Shown in pieces: positions 43,180 to 53,214 of a stretch of 64,000 nt of DNA (position 1 is its first letter; each line of letters begins with the position of its first letter). Source of the DNA: Paraburkholderia sp. BCC1885 (GTDB lineage: Bacteria; Pseudomonadota; Gammaproteobacteria; Burkholderiales; Burkholderiaceae); assembly GCF_900996235.1 (NCBI RefSeq), contig NZ_CAAJGM010000263.1, positions 124,001 through 188,000 on the forward strand. Reading direction: 5' to 3'. Position numbers and translations under genes: made by a program. A model generated the notes under the pieces. The model searched no databases. It was not told the DNA's origin and saw only the letters and a list, made by a program, of their open reading frames with translations.

Positions 43180-44844
43180 TTAATGCGTTGCTGCCAGCTC
43201 CGCATCTTGGGTCCGCTGGTTAGCCGCATCCGCCAGCGCGTCTTTGAGGATCATCTCGGCGCCCTTCTCCGCCACCATCATCGTCGGCGCGTTGATATTG
43301 CCGGAGGTGATATTCGGGAAGATGGACGCGTCGACTACGCGCAGCCCGGTCAGACCATGCACACGCAATCGCGCGTCGACCACCGAGGTCCGCGCGTCCG
43401 CGCCCATCGCACACGATCCACACAGGTGATAGATCGACCCCGACTGCTCGCGGAAATACTGCAGAAAGCCTTCGCGCGTATTGACCTGCGGCCCCGGCGA
43501 AATCTCTTCGACCGTGATGCCCTTCAGCGCCGGCGTGGCCATCACCTTGCGCACCAGTTCGCAGCCCTGAATGACCTCGTCGATGTCCTTCTCCGTGGTC
43601 AGCGCGTTGATACGGATTTTCGCCGCATCTTCCACCTGGTTCGAAGCAATTTCGATCGAACCGCGGCTCGTCGGCCGGCACGGATTGAAGGCCAGCAGGA
43701 ACCCCGAATACGGTTCCGGCTCGAGATTCGCCTTGTTGCTTTTCGGAATCCGGTACGAGAGCGGATTGAAATACAACTGCAGGTTAGGCTGCGTCTGCGC
43801 GTCGTTGCCCTTAAAGAAGCCACCCGACTGATTCACGCTCATCGCAAGCGGCCCCTTGCGCGTCAGCAGGTATTGCAAAGCCAGTTTGAGTTTGCCGAGC
43901 AACGGCCGCATTTCATCGTTCAACGTCTTCACGTTGGCACGGTAGTAGAAGCTCACGCACAGATGGTCCTGCAGATTCTGCCCGACCGCCGGCAATTCCT
44001 GCACGAGCGGAATGCCGTGCTGCGCGAGCAACGCCTTGTCGCCCACGCCGGACAGTTGCAACAGCTTTGGCGTATCCACTGCGCCCGCGGCCAGGATCAC
44101 CTCGCGGTTCGCCGTGAAGGTCCGCGCCCCGCCATTCTGTTTGACCACCACGCCCGTCGCCCGCTTGTTGCTGTCGAATAGCACCTGGCTGACCAGCACG
44201 TCGCGTTCGACATGCAGATTCTTGCGGTTCAGTACCGGATGCAGATATTCGAAGCTGCTCGACGAGCGCTGTCCGTTGCGGGTATTCACATCGTAGATGC
44301 CCGAGCCTTCGAACTGCGCGCCGTTGAAGTCGTCCGTGCGTTTGTAGCCCGCCTGATCGCAGCCTTTGAGGAACACGTGGCAGATCGGATGAACCGCATC
44401 CTTCATCGGCGCAATGCCAATCGGGCCATCGGCGCCGTGATAGTCAGTATTGCCCAGCGGATGCGATTCGAGCTTGCGGAAATACGGCAGCACGTCCCTG
44501 AACGCCCAACCTTTGGCGCCGGCCGCCGCCCAATCGTCGAAATCGTGCGGTTGGCCGCGCACGTAAATCATTGCGTTGATCGAGCCCGAGCCGCCCTGTA
44601 CCTTGCCGCGTGGGCAATAGATCGGCCGGTTGTCGAGTTCTTTCTCCGGCTCGCTGTAGTACATCCAATTATAGGTTTCGTTGTAGTACGTCTTGGTGAA
44701 ACCCACGGGAATCTTGAACCAGAACGAGCTGTCTTTGCCGCCCGCTTCGAGCAGCAGCACGGAATGCTGGCCCGATGCCGTCAGCCGGTTAGCGAGGATG
44801 CAGCCCGCAGAGCCCGCGCCGACAATAATGTAGTCGTAGTTCAT
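43180..44844 (-). CDS. GMC-family FAD-dependent alcohol/choline-type oxidoreductase
   Basis: A 554-residue flavoprotein: FAD-binding YDYIIVGAGSAGCILANRL at the N-terminus, GMC signature 1 in GKVQGGSGSINAMIYVRG near residue 80, signature 2 in ILAAGAVDTPKLLQLSG near 260, and a C-terminal active-site His segment. It oxidises an alcohol to aldehyde or ketone; the substrate is unknown. It is the last gene of the minus-strand set ALDH-MFS-dehydratase-GMC, 55 bp after the dehydratase gene. Confidence 0.9.
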   Translation of the reverse strand: MNYDYIIVGAGSAGCILANRLTASGQHSVLLLEAGGKDSSFWFKIPVGFTKTYYNETYNWMYYSEPEKELDNRPIYCPRGKVQGGSGSINAMIYVRGQPHDFDDWAAAGAKGWAFRDVLPYFRKLESHPLGNTDYHGADGPIGIAPMKDAVHPICHVFLKGCDQAGYKRTDDFNGAQFEGSGIYDVNTRNGQRSSSSFEYLHPVLNRKNLHVERDVLVSQVLFDSNKRATGVVVKQNGGARTFTANREVILAAGAVDTPKLLQLSGVGDKALLAQHGIPLVQELPAVGQNLQDHLCVSFYYRANVKTLNDEMRPLLGKLKLALQYLLTRKGPLAMSVNQSGGFFKGNDAQTQPNLQLYFNPLSYRIPKSNKANLEPEPYSGFLLAFNPCRPTSRGSIEIASNQVEDAAKIRINALTTEKDIDEVIQGCELVRKVMATPALKGITVEEISPGPQVNTREGFLQYFREQSGSIYHLCGSCAMGADARTSVVDARLRVHGLTGLRVVDASIFPNITSGNINAPTMMVAEKGAEMILKDALADAANQRTQDAELAATH

Positions 44845-44899
44845 GGTGTATCGCGCCCGACGGCGCCCGCTCCAGTGAATGCGAATGTAAGTCCCGAAC

Positions 44900-46117
44900 T
44901 CAGCCCTTGGCCGGCGCGAGATCCTTGACGTCTGCGGGTTGCGCGGCCATCTGCAGATGCAGGCGTTGACCCTTATACGGCGTGTGTTGCCGCACCACGT
45001 CCATATTCAACTCGACGCCAAGCCCCGGCTCCTGCGATGGAATGATGTAGCCCTCTTCCCAGCGAATCGGCGTCTTCAGCACTTCCGCGTGGAAACCGCC
45101 CCACGTGCCGATGCTTTCCTGAATCAGGAAATTCGGCGTGCATGCCGCGAGCTGAATGCTGGCTGCCGCGCCCACCGGACCGTTGTAGAGGTGCGGTGCG
45201 ATCTGCGCGTAATACACCTCGGCGATGCTGGCCACCTTCTTTGCTTCGAGCAAACCGCCCACACGCGCCACATTCAGTTGCAGGATCGAGGCGGCGCCCG
45301 CTTCGAGCAGCTTGAAGAATTCATACTTCGTGGTGAGGCGCTCGCCCGCTGCGATGGGAATGCTGGTGTGCTTCGCCACCTGCGCCATCGCCCCTTCCTG
45401 TCCGGGCGGGACCGGCTCTTCGAACCACAAGGGATCGTATTTCTCAAGGCGTTTAGCCAGGCGAATCGCCGAGGACGGCACCATTTGCCCATGCGTGCCG
45501 AACAGCAGATCCGCCTTGCTGCCCACGGCTTCGCGCACACGCCGGCAGAATAGTTCGCAACGGTCCAGCACTTCCAGCGACAATTGGTGGCCCGAATAAG
45601 CCGTATACGGACCCGCCGGATCGAACTTGAGCGCCGTAAAACCGCGCTTGACGTTTTCCACCGCGCATTCGGCGGCGAGATCCGGGTCGTCGTAATCGTA
45701 TTCGCCGCGGCTATTCTTCGGATACAGATAGGTGTACGAACGAAGCCGTTCATTGACCATGCCGCCCAGCAGCTCATAGACCGGTTTGCCCGCTGCCTTG
45801 CCGATGATGTCCCAGCACGCCATCTCCAGGCCGCTGACCACACCCATCATGGTCAGGTCTGGGCGTTGCGTGAAGCCGCTCGAATAGGCTTCGCGCCACA
45901 GACGCTCGACGTGATGCGGGTCCTTGTCCAGCAGATAGCGGCCGAACACGTCGTCGATGATATGGGTCATCGCATCCGGATGAAACGTGGCGGAATAGAT
46001 TTCTCCCACGCCCTCGATACCGCAAGCCGTCTTCAGTTTGACGAAGATCCAGTACATGCCGCCCAGATGCGGCGGCGGTACAGCAACAATATGCGTTTCG
46101 AGCGAAACAACTTTCAT
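44900..46117 (-). CDS. enolase-superfamily sugar-acid dehydratase-like protein
   Basis: A 405-residue mandelate racemase/muconate cycloisomerase type protein. The N-terminal capping domain (about 1-125) is followed by a TIM barrel with FEEPVPPGQ and AAGERLTTKYEF as the second and third metal-ligand regions and QIAPHLYNGPVGAAA as a substrate segment. The first ligand position reads LLFGTHGQM, where most relatives have an Asp; the His may serve instead. Substrate unknown. ATG at 46115-46117 begins immediately after the stop of the MFS gene. Confidence 0.82.
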   Translation of the reverse strand: MKVVSLETHIVAVPPPHLGGMYWIFVKLKTACGIEGVGEIYSATFHPDAMTHIIDDVFGRYLLDKDPHHVERLWREAYSSGFTQRPDLTMMGVVSGLEMACWDIIGKAAGKPVYELLGGMVNERLRSYTYLYPKNSRGEYDYDDPDLAAECAVENVKRGFTALKFDPAGPYTAYSGHQLSLEVLDRCELFCRRVREAVGSKADLLFGTHGQMVPSSAIRLAKRLEKYDPLWFEEPVPPGQEGAMAQVAKHTSIPIAAGERLTTKYEFFKLLEAGAASILQLNVARVGGLLEAKKVASIAEVYYAQIAPHLYNGPVGAAASIQLAACTPNFLIQESIGTWGGFHAEVLKTPIRWEEGYIIPSQEPGLGVELNMDVVRQHTPYKGQRLHLQMAAQPADVKDLAPAKG

Positions 46118-47440
46118 TTACGCACCTTCTTTTCTGTTAAGCATGTTTCTCAGCGCCAGCGCGGCGAAGCCGCCCACTGCGGCCACCGCGGCCACATAGC
46201 CGAAGTAGAGTTGATAGCCAAAGACGCCGGGGTAGTTCTGCGTCAGGTAACCGTTGATAAGCGGCAGGAACACGTCCGGCGAATAGCCCAGAACGGAAAT
46301 CAGCCCGATGGCGAGACCCATCGTTTCGACCGGCACATTGCAGCGATCGAGCAGCGACCAGTAAAGGCCGCGGATGGCATAGGTCAGGATGCCGATGAAC
46401 AGCACGAGGAACACCAGCGCCACGTGATTGCCGATGCCGGGCGCCGCCACCAGGCCGAGCAGCGAGAGTGCCGCGAGAAACAGCGCAATCACCAGCACCG
46501 AAATCTTCGAATAGCGGTCACCCAGGAAGCCGCCGCCGATGCCGCCGATCGGCCGCATCCACAGTTTGAGCGTGGTGACCGTGCCGGCCATCACCACCGA
46601 CAAACCGATCGTCCCTTCGTGCAGGTACGCGGAGAAGCTGTAGGTGGCCCAAAACACCTGATAGCCGCAAAACACGATCGCCGCCACCAGCCACAATTCC
46701 GGAATCGCCGCGAGCGTCTTCAGGTCGATCAGCACGTTGCTGCGTTTGCGCCCGGCGGCCTGGTCCGCGGCGGCTTTGCTGCCCTGCGGATCCTTGACGA
46801 GACCCAGCACCACGCCCAGCGCAATGCACAGGAACGCGTACATGTAGACCACCAGCCTGAAGCCGGTCGTTACGGCTTCACCGCGCGTCTGCGTGGCCCA
46901 GGCGAACAACGAGATGGCCGCAGTGGCGAGCAGCGCTTCGACAAGACCGCGGCCGCCATCGAGAAAGCCGAAGAAGCGGCCCTGTTCGTGCGTACCGGCG
47001 ATCATCGTCACGCGCTTGATCACGGCGGCCCAGAAGGTCAATCCCGTCGATAGCCCCCAGCCGCCGAAAATCACCATCAGCAGATGAAACGACGGCGCCG
47101 TCGAATACCACAGGCCCAGCACACCGGTTGCGATCAGCGAAAAGCAGATCAGGAGACGCGGCGCGATGCGATCGGCCAGCCAGCCGCTCGGCAGATAGCT
47201 CAGCAGGAAGATCGTGCCGAGCGACGAATACAGATAACCCAGCTGGCTGTCGGTGATATGAAACACCTCTAGCATCGTCGGCTGGTACACCTGGCGCAAA
47301 TAGAGAATCGGATAAATGGCGCCGGCGGCAATCACCAAAAGCAGCAATTGCACATAGCGCTGTGCTTTGGTTTCGCGCAAGAGCGCGGCGTCACTGGATG
47401 CGGCCAGCGGGGCCGTGGATTGGACAGGGCGAGATGACAC
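46118..47440 (-). CDS. MFS transporter
   Basis: A 440-residue permease with 12 predicted membrane segments (LLLLVIAAGAIYPILYLRQV, then SYLPSGWLADRIAPRLLICF). It probably imports the substrate of this cassette. The start is GTG at 47438-47440, with AGGAG at 47448-47452 spaced seven bases; the longer frame adds 13 residues. The stop codon directly precedes the ATG of the dehydratase-like gene. It lies 177 bp downstream of the aldehyde dehydrogenase gene, so it may also have its own promoter. Confidence 0.85.
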   Translation of the reverse strand: MSSRPVQSTAPLAASSDAALLRETKAQRYVQLLLLVIAAGAIYPILYLRQVYQPTMLEVFHITDSQLGYLYSSLGTIFLLSYLPSGWLADRIAPRLLICFSLIATGVLGLWYSTAPSFHLLMVIFGGWGLSTGLTFWAAVIKRVTMIAGTHEQGRFFGFLDGGRGLVEALLATAAISLFAWATQTRGEAVTTGFRLVVYMYAFLCIALGVVLGLVKDPQGSKAAADQAAGRKRSNVLIDLKTLAAIPELWLVAAIVFCGYQVFWATYSFSAYLHEGTIGLSVVMAGTVTTLKLWMRPIGGIGGGFLGDRYSKISVLVIALFLAALSLLGLVAAPGIGNHVALVFLVLFIGILTYAIRGLYWSLLDRCNVPVETMGLAIGLISVLGYSPDVFLPLINGYLTQNYPGVFGYQLYFGYVAAVAAVGGFAALALRNMLNRKEGA

Positions 47441-47617
47441 GGAGGTGCTCCTAAGAAACACACAAAGCCTGCGATGCATGGCTGCATCCGCTTTGTCGAG
47501 TCTCCAATTTCTTTGTTATGGTTGCAGCGTGCTTACGCGAATCTGCAGGTTGAGAAATGGCGCGCCGCAGTCAGCGACGCGCCGGGTCTGAATGCAAGCC
47601 GGCTCGGTGCTTCGGGA

Positions 47618-49042
47618 TCAGTACTTCATGACTACGAGGCGGGTTTGGGTGAATTCGAGCATGCCGTGCTTGCCGTCGTCGCCGCCCAGACCCGAACGTT
47701 TCCAGCCGGCATGGAAGCCCTGATATGGATCGGCAGGCGTGCGATTCACATACAGTTCGCCGGCTTCGATGTTGTTGGCCACCTTCATGGCAGTGCGATA
47801 GTTCTCGGTATAAAGCACCGAGGAAAGACCGAACTGGTGATCGTTAGCCATGCCAAGCGCTTCGTCGAGCGTGCTGTATTTGACGACCGGCATGATCGGC
47901 CCGAAGGTTTCTTCCTGGATGATCTCCATGTCCTGACGGCAGTTCGACAGCAAGGTCGCCGGATAGAAGAAACCCTTGCCGTCCGGCAACGCGCCGCCCG
48001 TCTCGATCCGCGCGCCCGCCGCTACCGCACGTTCGACCATGGCGTGAATCGAGCGGCGTGACGCGTCGTTCACAAGCGGTCCCATCCGATCGGGGTGCTC
48101 TGCGCGGTCGCCGGATTTTGCTGCGCTCATGTGCTGCTTGAGCAGCGCAAGGAAGCGGTCATGCACGCTTTCATGCACGTAGACGCGTTCGATCGCCGTG
48201 CACAACTGGCCGCAATGCGTGGTCTTCGAAGCGACCAGATCACGGGCGGCTTTCTCGAGGTCGGCATCCGGCTCGATGATCGCGGGCGTTTTACCGCCCA
48301 GTTCGAGCGACGGCTTGGCGATGTTCGCCTTGCAGTATTCGAGCACCTTGCGGCCGGCGCCGACGCTACCCGTCAACGTAATCATGCCGACCGCCGGATG
48401 CGTGCAGACCGTTTCCGCGACGGCGTGGCTCATCGTCAGAATGTTCACCACGCCTGCCGGCAAACCGGCTTGCTCGACCGCCCTTGCGATTTCGAACGCG
48501 GAAGTGGGAGTGTTATTGCTCGGCCGCACCACCACCGTGTTACCGGAAATCAGCGCGGGCGCAATCTTGCGCATGAGCGTGTAGACTGGAAAGTTGAACG
48601 GAATCAGGCACGCCACGACGCCGATCGGTTCGCGGTGCAGCACCAGATTTTCGTCGGGGCTGTCGCTTGGAATCACTTCGCCTTCGATACGGCGCGCCCA
48701 TTCCGCGTGATAACGCGTGATCTGGCCGGCGTAGATGGCTTCGTTGGTGGCGTCCGACACGCTCTTGCCCGACTCCAGCGCGAGCGCCGCGCCGATCGCC
48801 GGCGCGCATTCGCTCAACGCGTCAGCCAGCCTGTGCATATAGACCGCGCGTTCGGCGGACGGCAGTTTGCGCCAGCCTTTCTGCGCGGCTGCGGCGGCAT
48901 TGACCGCGGCCACCGCGTCTTCCTTCGATGCACCCGCGACGTGGGCAATCAGGGCCTCGGTGGCGGGGTTGTAGACGGGGATGCGTTCGTCGGTGGAGGG
49001 TTCGACGAATTGGCCGTTAACAAAATTCCGATCGAGTCGCAT
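47618..49042 (-). CDS. aldehyde dehydrogenase, lactaldehyde/glycolaldehyde (AldA)-like
   Basis: A 474-residue NAD-dependent dehydrogenase. GEVIPSDSPDENLVLHREPI and FNFPVYTLMRKIAPALISGN are AldA-like; LELGGKTPAIIEPDADLEKA holds the catalytic Glu and THCGQLCTAIERVYV the catalytic Cys. It could oxidise a short-chain hydroxyaldehyde or a sugar aldehyde. ATG at 49040-49042 follows AAGGA; the 51-residue upstream extension in the open frame is not family sequence. It is the first gene of the minus-strand cassette. Confidence 0.9.
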   Translation of the reverse strand: MRLDRNFVNGQFVEPSTDERIPVYNPATEALIAHVAGASKEDAVAAVNAAAAAQKGWRKLPSAERAVYMHRLADALSECAPAIGAALALESGKSVSDATNEAIYAGQITRYHAEWARRIEGEVIPSDSPDENLVLHREPIGVVACLIPFNFPVYTLMRKIAPALISGNTVVVRPSNNTPTSAFEIARAVEQAGLPAGVVNILTMSHAVAETVCTHPAVGMITLTGSVGAGRKVLEYCKANIAKPSLELGGKTPAIIEPDADLEKAARDLVASKTTHCGQLCTAIERVYVHESVHDRFLALLKQHMSAAKSGDRAEHPDRMGPLVNDASRRSIHAMVERAVAAGARIETGGALPDGKGFFYPATLLSNCRQDMEIIQEETFGPIMPVVKYSTLDEALGMANDHQFGLSSVLYTENYRTAMKVANNIEAGELYVNRTPADPYQGFHAGWKRSGLGGDDGKHGMLEFTQTRLVVMKY

Positions 49043-49166
49043 GGTCCTTACCTGGTGGCGTAGTGCGAAAAACGCATTGCCGACGGCTATGGATTCCATG
49101 CCACCGGAGCATGGGCAGGATTCTTCTCCGCACCGCAAGGGGCAGCAAGCGACTATTTTGAGAACC

Positions 49167-49189
49167 AAACATGCAAAAAACTCATGTTT
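49167..49189. promoter_or_regulatory. inverted repeat upstream of the aldehyde dehydrogenase gene
   Basis: AAACATG at 49167-49173 pairs perfectly with CATGTTT at 49183-49189 across a nine-base A-rich spacer, 125 bp upstream of the start codon. It is a plausible operator for the catabolic cassette, whose regulator is not in this window. Confidence 0.4.
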
Positions 49190-49225
49190 AGTCATGGAGG
49201 ACGGGGAACAGGTTCGGTACGGGGC

Positions 49226-49477
49226 CTAGCGGCCGATTCGCAGCAAGGACGCCTGACTTTCAAGCAGGATCTGCAATTCGGCGGCATCGGGCTGCGTGCC
49301 CCAGTTGCGGGCGCCAGCCACCGAGACAACCGCGATCCACGAATTAGGCGGAAACCATTCGCGCATGACCGAGGCGCCGTGCAGGATCCGCAGCCGGCCG
49401 GTTTGCCCACAATAATCGGCACGTAGTTCCGTGCCGTCCAGTTGGGCGGTCACAAGGGGGTGATGCATTCGCTGCAT
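49226..49477 (-). CDS. small hypothetical protein
   Basis: An 83-residue protein (MQRMHHPLVTAQLDGTELRA and GARNWGTQPDAAELQILL) without signal or membrane segment. ATG at 49475-49477 follows GGGAG, choosing this start over one five codons upstream. No family recognised. Confidence 0.65.
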   Translation of the reverse strand: MQRMHHPLVTAQLDGTELRADYCGQTGRLRILHGASVMREWFPPNSWIAVVSVAGARNWGTQPDAAELQILLESQASLLRIGR

Positions 49478-49737
49478 TGATATCTCCCGCAAATTGAAGC
49501 TCGGATTGCCGGTCTGCGACGGGTGATGCAGGTAGTGACGGCAGTCTAGGGACGGCGCTCAATTACAGGTGAAACGCGCATGAGAGATTGGTAACGCGAG
49601 GTTACGGCGATGACGTAATGAGCAAACGAGGACACCGTTTAGCTGCTTCGCGCTAATGGCACTGCATCCAGCGCGGTCATCAACCCGTATATGAAGCAAT
49701 GCGACGCAACTCCTGCATCGCTTACCGGGAGATCGAA

Positions 49738-50013
49738 ATGAACAAGGCAATTCTGACCTTCATAATGACGGGCGTGGCTGCAGTTTCGTTAAGCGTGGCG
49801 AGTGCGGCGTTTGCCGGCGGCAACGGCAATGGCGGCGCAGGTAATGCGCATGGTGCGGCGACGGCTGGAATGACCTACGGTGGCGACCCGATCGACAGCC
49901 CGTGGGTCACCAAGCCCGCCGGCATGACGACGGATCACAGCAACGCGACCATGCCCTCGTCCAGCGACACCTCCAATGCGCCGACGACGCAAGCCAAGAT
50001 GGATCCGCAATAA
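49738..50013 (+). CDS. small secreted hypothetical protein
   Basis: A 91-residue exported protein: signal peptide 1-26 (IMTGVAAVSLSVASAAFAGG) then a Gly-, Asn-, Thr-rich mature part with no cysteine. ATG at 49738 follows GGGAG. It resembles other small exported proteins in this window in size and composition, such as those at 55095, 55410 and 55795, but no shared domain is evident. Confidence 0.7.
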   Translation: MNKAILTFIMTGVAAVSLSVASAAFAGGNGNGGAGNAHGAATAGMTYGGDPIDSPWVTKPAGMTTDHSNATMPSSSDTSNAPTTQAKMDPQ

Positions 50014-50146
50014 GGCGCCGCGCAATTCATCAGTATGACTAAGAATACGAGCGCGCTTTATGATTGCGTCATCCCGCGTAGCCGTCGTCGCCGGCATCTT
50101 CTGCCAGCGACGGCTCCCGCCTGCTTTCAGCCGCTTGCAAGCCTGA

Positions 50147-52537
50147 TCAAGCGCCGATCGTCTGGTTGTCAGCACCAACGTGCAGCATGCGTTCAAGCTC
50201 CGCCGGCGGTTGCGGACGGCACAGGAAAAAGCCTTGTACGAAGTCGCATTGAACGTCGCGCAGAATGTCGAGTTGCTGCTGTTCCTCGACGCCTTCCGCC
50301 ACGACCTTGATGCCCAGCTTGCGCGACAGGTCCACGATGCCTTCCACGATGGTCTGGGTTGCCGGATCGCTGACCAGTTTTGACGTGAACGAGCGGTCGA
50401 TCTTGAGTGTGTCGGGGGCGAAATCGGCCAGATACTTGAGCGTCGAATAGCCGGTGCCGAAGTCGTCGATGGCAATGCGCACGCCCAAAGCCTTCAGCGC
50501 GGCAATAATCTTTTGCGCGTGATACGGGTTTTCCATCAAAGCCGTTTCGGTCAATTCGATTTCAAGCTGCGCCGGCGGAACGCCGAATTTCAGCAGCGCA
50601 CGCTCGACTTCCCAGACGATGCCATCGCCGCGAAGCTGGCGAGCCGAGACATTCACCGACATCCCCAGATTGGCCGCCCCAAGGCCCCGCCACTGCGCCA
50701 GTTGACTGAGCGCGCTATTCAGCACCCATGCGCCGACATCGGCGATAAAACCCGTCTCTTCGAGAATCGGCACGAATACGCCAGGCGGAATCAGACCGCG
50801 GCGCGGATGCTGCCATCGGATCAGGGCCTCGGCACTGTGGACGGTCAACGTGCGCGGTTCGTGAATGGTCTGGTAATGCAGCAGGAACTGGTCCGAGGCC
50901 AGCGCCTCGGGCACGTCGCGTTCCAGCTCGAAATCGCCGATGGTTTCCGCCGCCTCCTTACCCGCGAACATGAAGCAATTGCGCCCAGCCTTTTTCGCGG
51001 CATACATGGCGACGTCCGCGCTCGTCAAAAGCGCTTCATGGTTCGCACCGTGTTCGGGATAAAGCGAAATGCCGATCGATGCCGTGACGAACGTGCCCGC
51101 GCCGTCGTCGCGGCCGCTGCGTGAGAGATCGACCAGCAAGGCATCCGCCACCGCTTCCAGACCGGTTTTCTCCGCCATACTGCCGATCAGGACAGCAAAC
51201 TCGTCGCCGCCGAGCCGCGCGATATAGGCATCGGGCGGCAAGGCGTCCTTGATCACGTCGCCAATGCCCTTGAGCAGACGGTCTGCCGCGACATGTCCGA
51301 GCGTATCGTTCAGCACCTTGAAGCGGTCGAGGTCGACAAACATCAAACCGAACGGCGTGTGCGCGGCACAGCGTGCTTCGATCTCGCGAAACAGCGCCGC
51401 GCGGTTCGCGAGTCCGGTCAAGGAATCGGTGAACGCCGCCCGGTCGAGGGTGGCGATGCGCTCCTGCTCGGCGGTGATGTCTTCCGTGATGCCGATGATA
51501 CGCAGTACCGTACCGGCTTCATCCTGCACCGGATAACCGGTGCTGCGCAGCCAGCGGATCGAGCCATCGGCTTTCCTGATGCGATATTCGACGCGCCCGT
51601 CCACCGAGTGACTGACAATCCGGTCCATCTCGCCGCGCACGAGCGGAAGGTCCTCTTCGAGCACCATCTCCATCCATGCGGACGGATGCTGCAGCAATTG
51701 AGCGGGTTCGAGTCCGAACACCTTGAAACAGCCGGCGCTAACGTGGTGAAACGATTTGAAGTCTGCGCCGTAGGAGTAAAACACCAGCGGCACATGAGCT
51801 TCCATCTCGGACATGAGCTCGTTCTTCGCTTGCAGTTGCGCCAGCAGATCCGAATGGCTGGTCACATCGAGCGAGGCGCCGGTGACTGCGATCACGCGGC
51901 CTTTCTCGTCCTTGATCGGGGTCAGCCGGGTATCCCATCGCTTCGGCCTGCCAGTGGCCGTAGGAGCAAATCCACTAAACGCCGTCCGGCGCCCGGCTAG
52001 CGCACCGGCAAAAGCCGTCCTGGCGGCCGCGCCATCCTCGCCGCGCCAGAACGAAAGCCATGGTGCGCCGGCGAGTTGCGCGGGCGATTCGGCATCCATC
52101 AGACCGGCGCCGTACTCGGAAATGCGCAGCATGTTGCCGTCGAGATCGATCAGCTTCATGCATTCGCGATTCGCGTCCAGCAACGCGCTAGCTAATTCCG
52201 TCGCCGCGGCCTGTTTGGCGCGCTCGTTGGCGAGCGTGCGATAAATCAAGGCAGTAAGCACCGCCCCTGCCGCGCACGCAATGCCTATGACCTTGCCTTG
52301 CGGCGCGCCGCTCGCGAGTTGCAGCCATCGAGGTATCAGCAGGCACAGGGAGAGTGCACCGAATCCGGCGCATATCGCCACGCAGGCACAGCGGACGTCG
52401 ACACGCCGGTGACGCCGGTACCACGTGAAGAAATACGACAGGAAGAGCTGGTTCTGCGGCGCCAAGTTGTCGCTGCTGGCAGCGGACTTGTGCGCACCGC
52501 GCGGGGTAGTCGAACTATGGGCGCACGACGAATTCAA
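50147..52537 (-). CDS. membrane-anchored PAS-GGDEF-EAL cyclic-di-GMP protein
   Basis: A 796-residue protein: two membrane segments near 48-95, two PAS domains (about 115-235 and 245-360), GGDEF domain (about 365-530) and EAL domain (about 545-790). RLGGDEFAVLIG is the canonical cyclase motif, and AEALIRW, DDFGTGYSTLKYL, KIDRSF and AEGVEE are the phosphodiesterase ones, so both activities may be intact. The start is uncertain: TTG at 52535-52537 has a weak AGG site, and later starts cannot be excluded. Confidence 0.9.
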   Translation of the reverse strand: MNSSCAHSSTTPRGAHKSAASSDNLAPQNQLFLSYFFTWYRRHRRVDVRCACVAICAGFGALSLCLLIPRWLQLASGAPQGKVIGIACAAGAVLTALIYRTLANERAKQAAATELASALLDANRECMKLIDLDGNMLRISEYGAGLMDAESPAQLAGAPWLSFWRGEDGAAARTAFAGALAGRRTAFSGFAPTATGRPKRWDTRLTPIKDEKGRVIAVTGASLDVTSHSDLLAQLQAKNELMSEMEAHVPLVFYSYGADFKSFHHVSAGCFKVFGLEPAQLLQHPSAWMEMVLEEDLPLVRGEMDRIVSHSVDGRVEYRIRKADGSIRWLRSTGYPVQDEAGTVLRIIGITEDITAEQERIATLDRAAFTDSLTGLANRAALFREIEARCAAHTPFGLMFVDLDRFKVLNDTLGHVAADRLLKGIGDVIKDALPPDAYIARLGGDEFAVLIGSMAEKTGLEAVADALLVDLSRSGRDDGAGTFVTASIGISLYPEHGANHEALLTSADVAMYAAKKAGRNCFMFAGKEAAETIGDFELERDVPEALASDQFLLHYQTIHEPRTLTVHSAEALIRWQHPRRGLIPPGVFVPILEETGFIADVGAWVLNSALSQLAQWRGLGAANLGMSVNVSARQLRGDGIVWEVERALLKFGVPPAQLEIELTETALMENPYHAQKIIAALKALGVRIAIDDFGTGYSTLKYLADFAPDTLKIDRSFTSKLVSDPATQTIVEGIVDLSRKLGIKVVAEGVEEQQQLDILRDVQCDFVQGFFLCRPQPPAELERMLHVGADNQTIGA

Positions 52538-52871
52538 TTGAAAGCCTGGTCGGTTACGAGTCTTGTGCCGTATGTCGTGAGAGGCGGTGCTGAATCACAC
52601 CACGTGATTCCGTTAACGGCAAGCGGGTGCGGAAATTGAGGCGCGAGCGGTCCGCCTCCTTTGGATCGCGTCAGATCGCGTAGGAGAACAGAATACTCTG
52701 GGAACTCGCGTGGGTCTTAAGCAACCGCGGGCCTGAGGCTTCAAATGCATTCACGGGGCCGGCGTATACGGGACGTAGGGATATCCCTGGGTCCGGCGAG
52801 AAGGAAGGGTAAACCATTGTGCGCCGCGCGCAACGGCCGGGTCGATGCGACACGCAGCTTACAACGAGCTG
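52538..52871. other. 334-bp region upstream of the PAS-GGDEF-EAL gene, nothing recognised
   Basis: No convincing open frame, repeat or RNA gene was seen. The promoter of the PAS-GGDEF-EAL gene is expected here. Confidence 0.5.
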
Positions 52872-53132
52872 CTATAGCTCCGGATTGGCCAGGTCGGCAG
52901 CGACGATGTGTTCGCCGTAAACCTGCGCGGCCGCGAGCGCCTCGACTTTGGTCGGATACGGTCCCAGCTCGGGCGCGCCGTCGAACGGAAACAATAACCG
53001 GCCGTCCGTCTTGCGCACCACGTTCAGAACGCCGAAAAAGCGCCGGTAGCCAGCCAGTCGCGAGGACGCCGAGACTTCGAAATCGCTCTCCGAGCGGGCC
53101 GGAACGCTGGGGATGAATGCAGACTTGCTCAT
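52872..53132 (-). CDS. small conserved protein, DUF6723-like
   Basis: An 86-residue soluble protein with a compact beta-rich core (YRRFFGVLNVVRKTDGRLLF, then FDGAPELGPYPTKVEALAAA). It resembles the small Burkholderia family annotated DUF6723. ATG at 53130-53132 has no clear ribosome site. It precedes no obvious operon partner. Confidence 0.6.
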   Translation of the reverse strand: MSKSAFIPSVPARSESDFEVSASSRLAGYRRFFGVLNVVRKTDGRLLFPFDGAPELGPYPTKVEALAAAQVYGEHIVAADLANPEL

Positions 53133-53214
53133 ACGCTAAAACGGGTTCGAGGGAGATACGGGGCGCCGAACGCGCACTGCGTCGGCAGCCCCGGGAAAGC
53201 AGCCAGGCCGCCGG

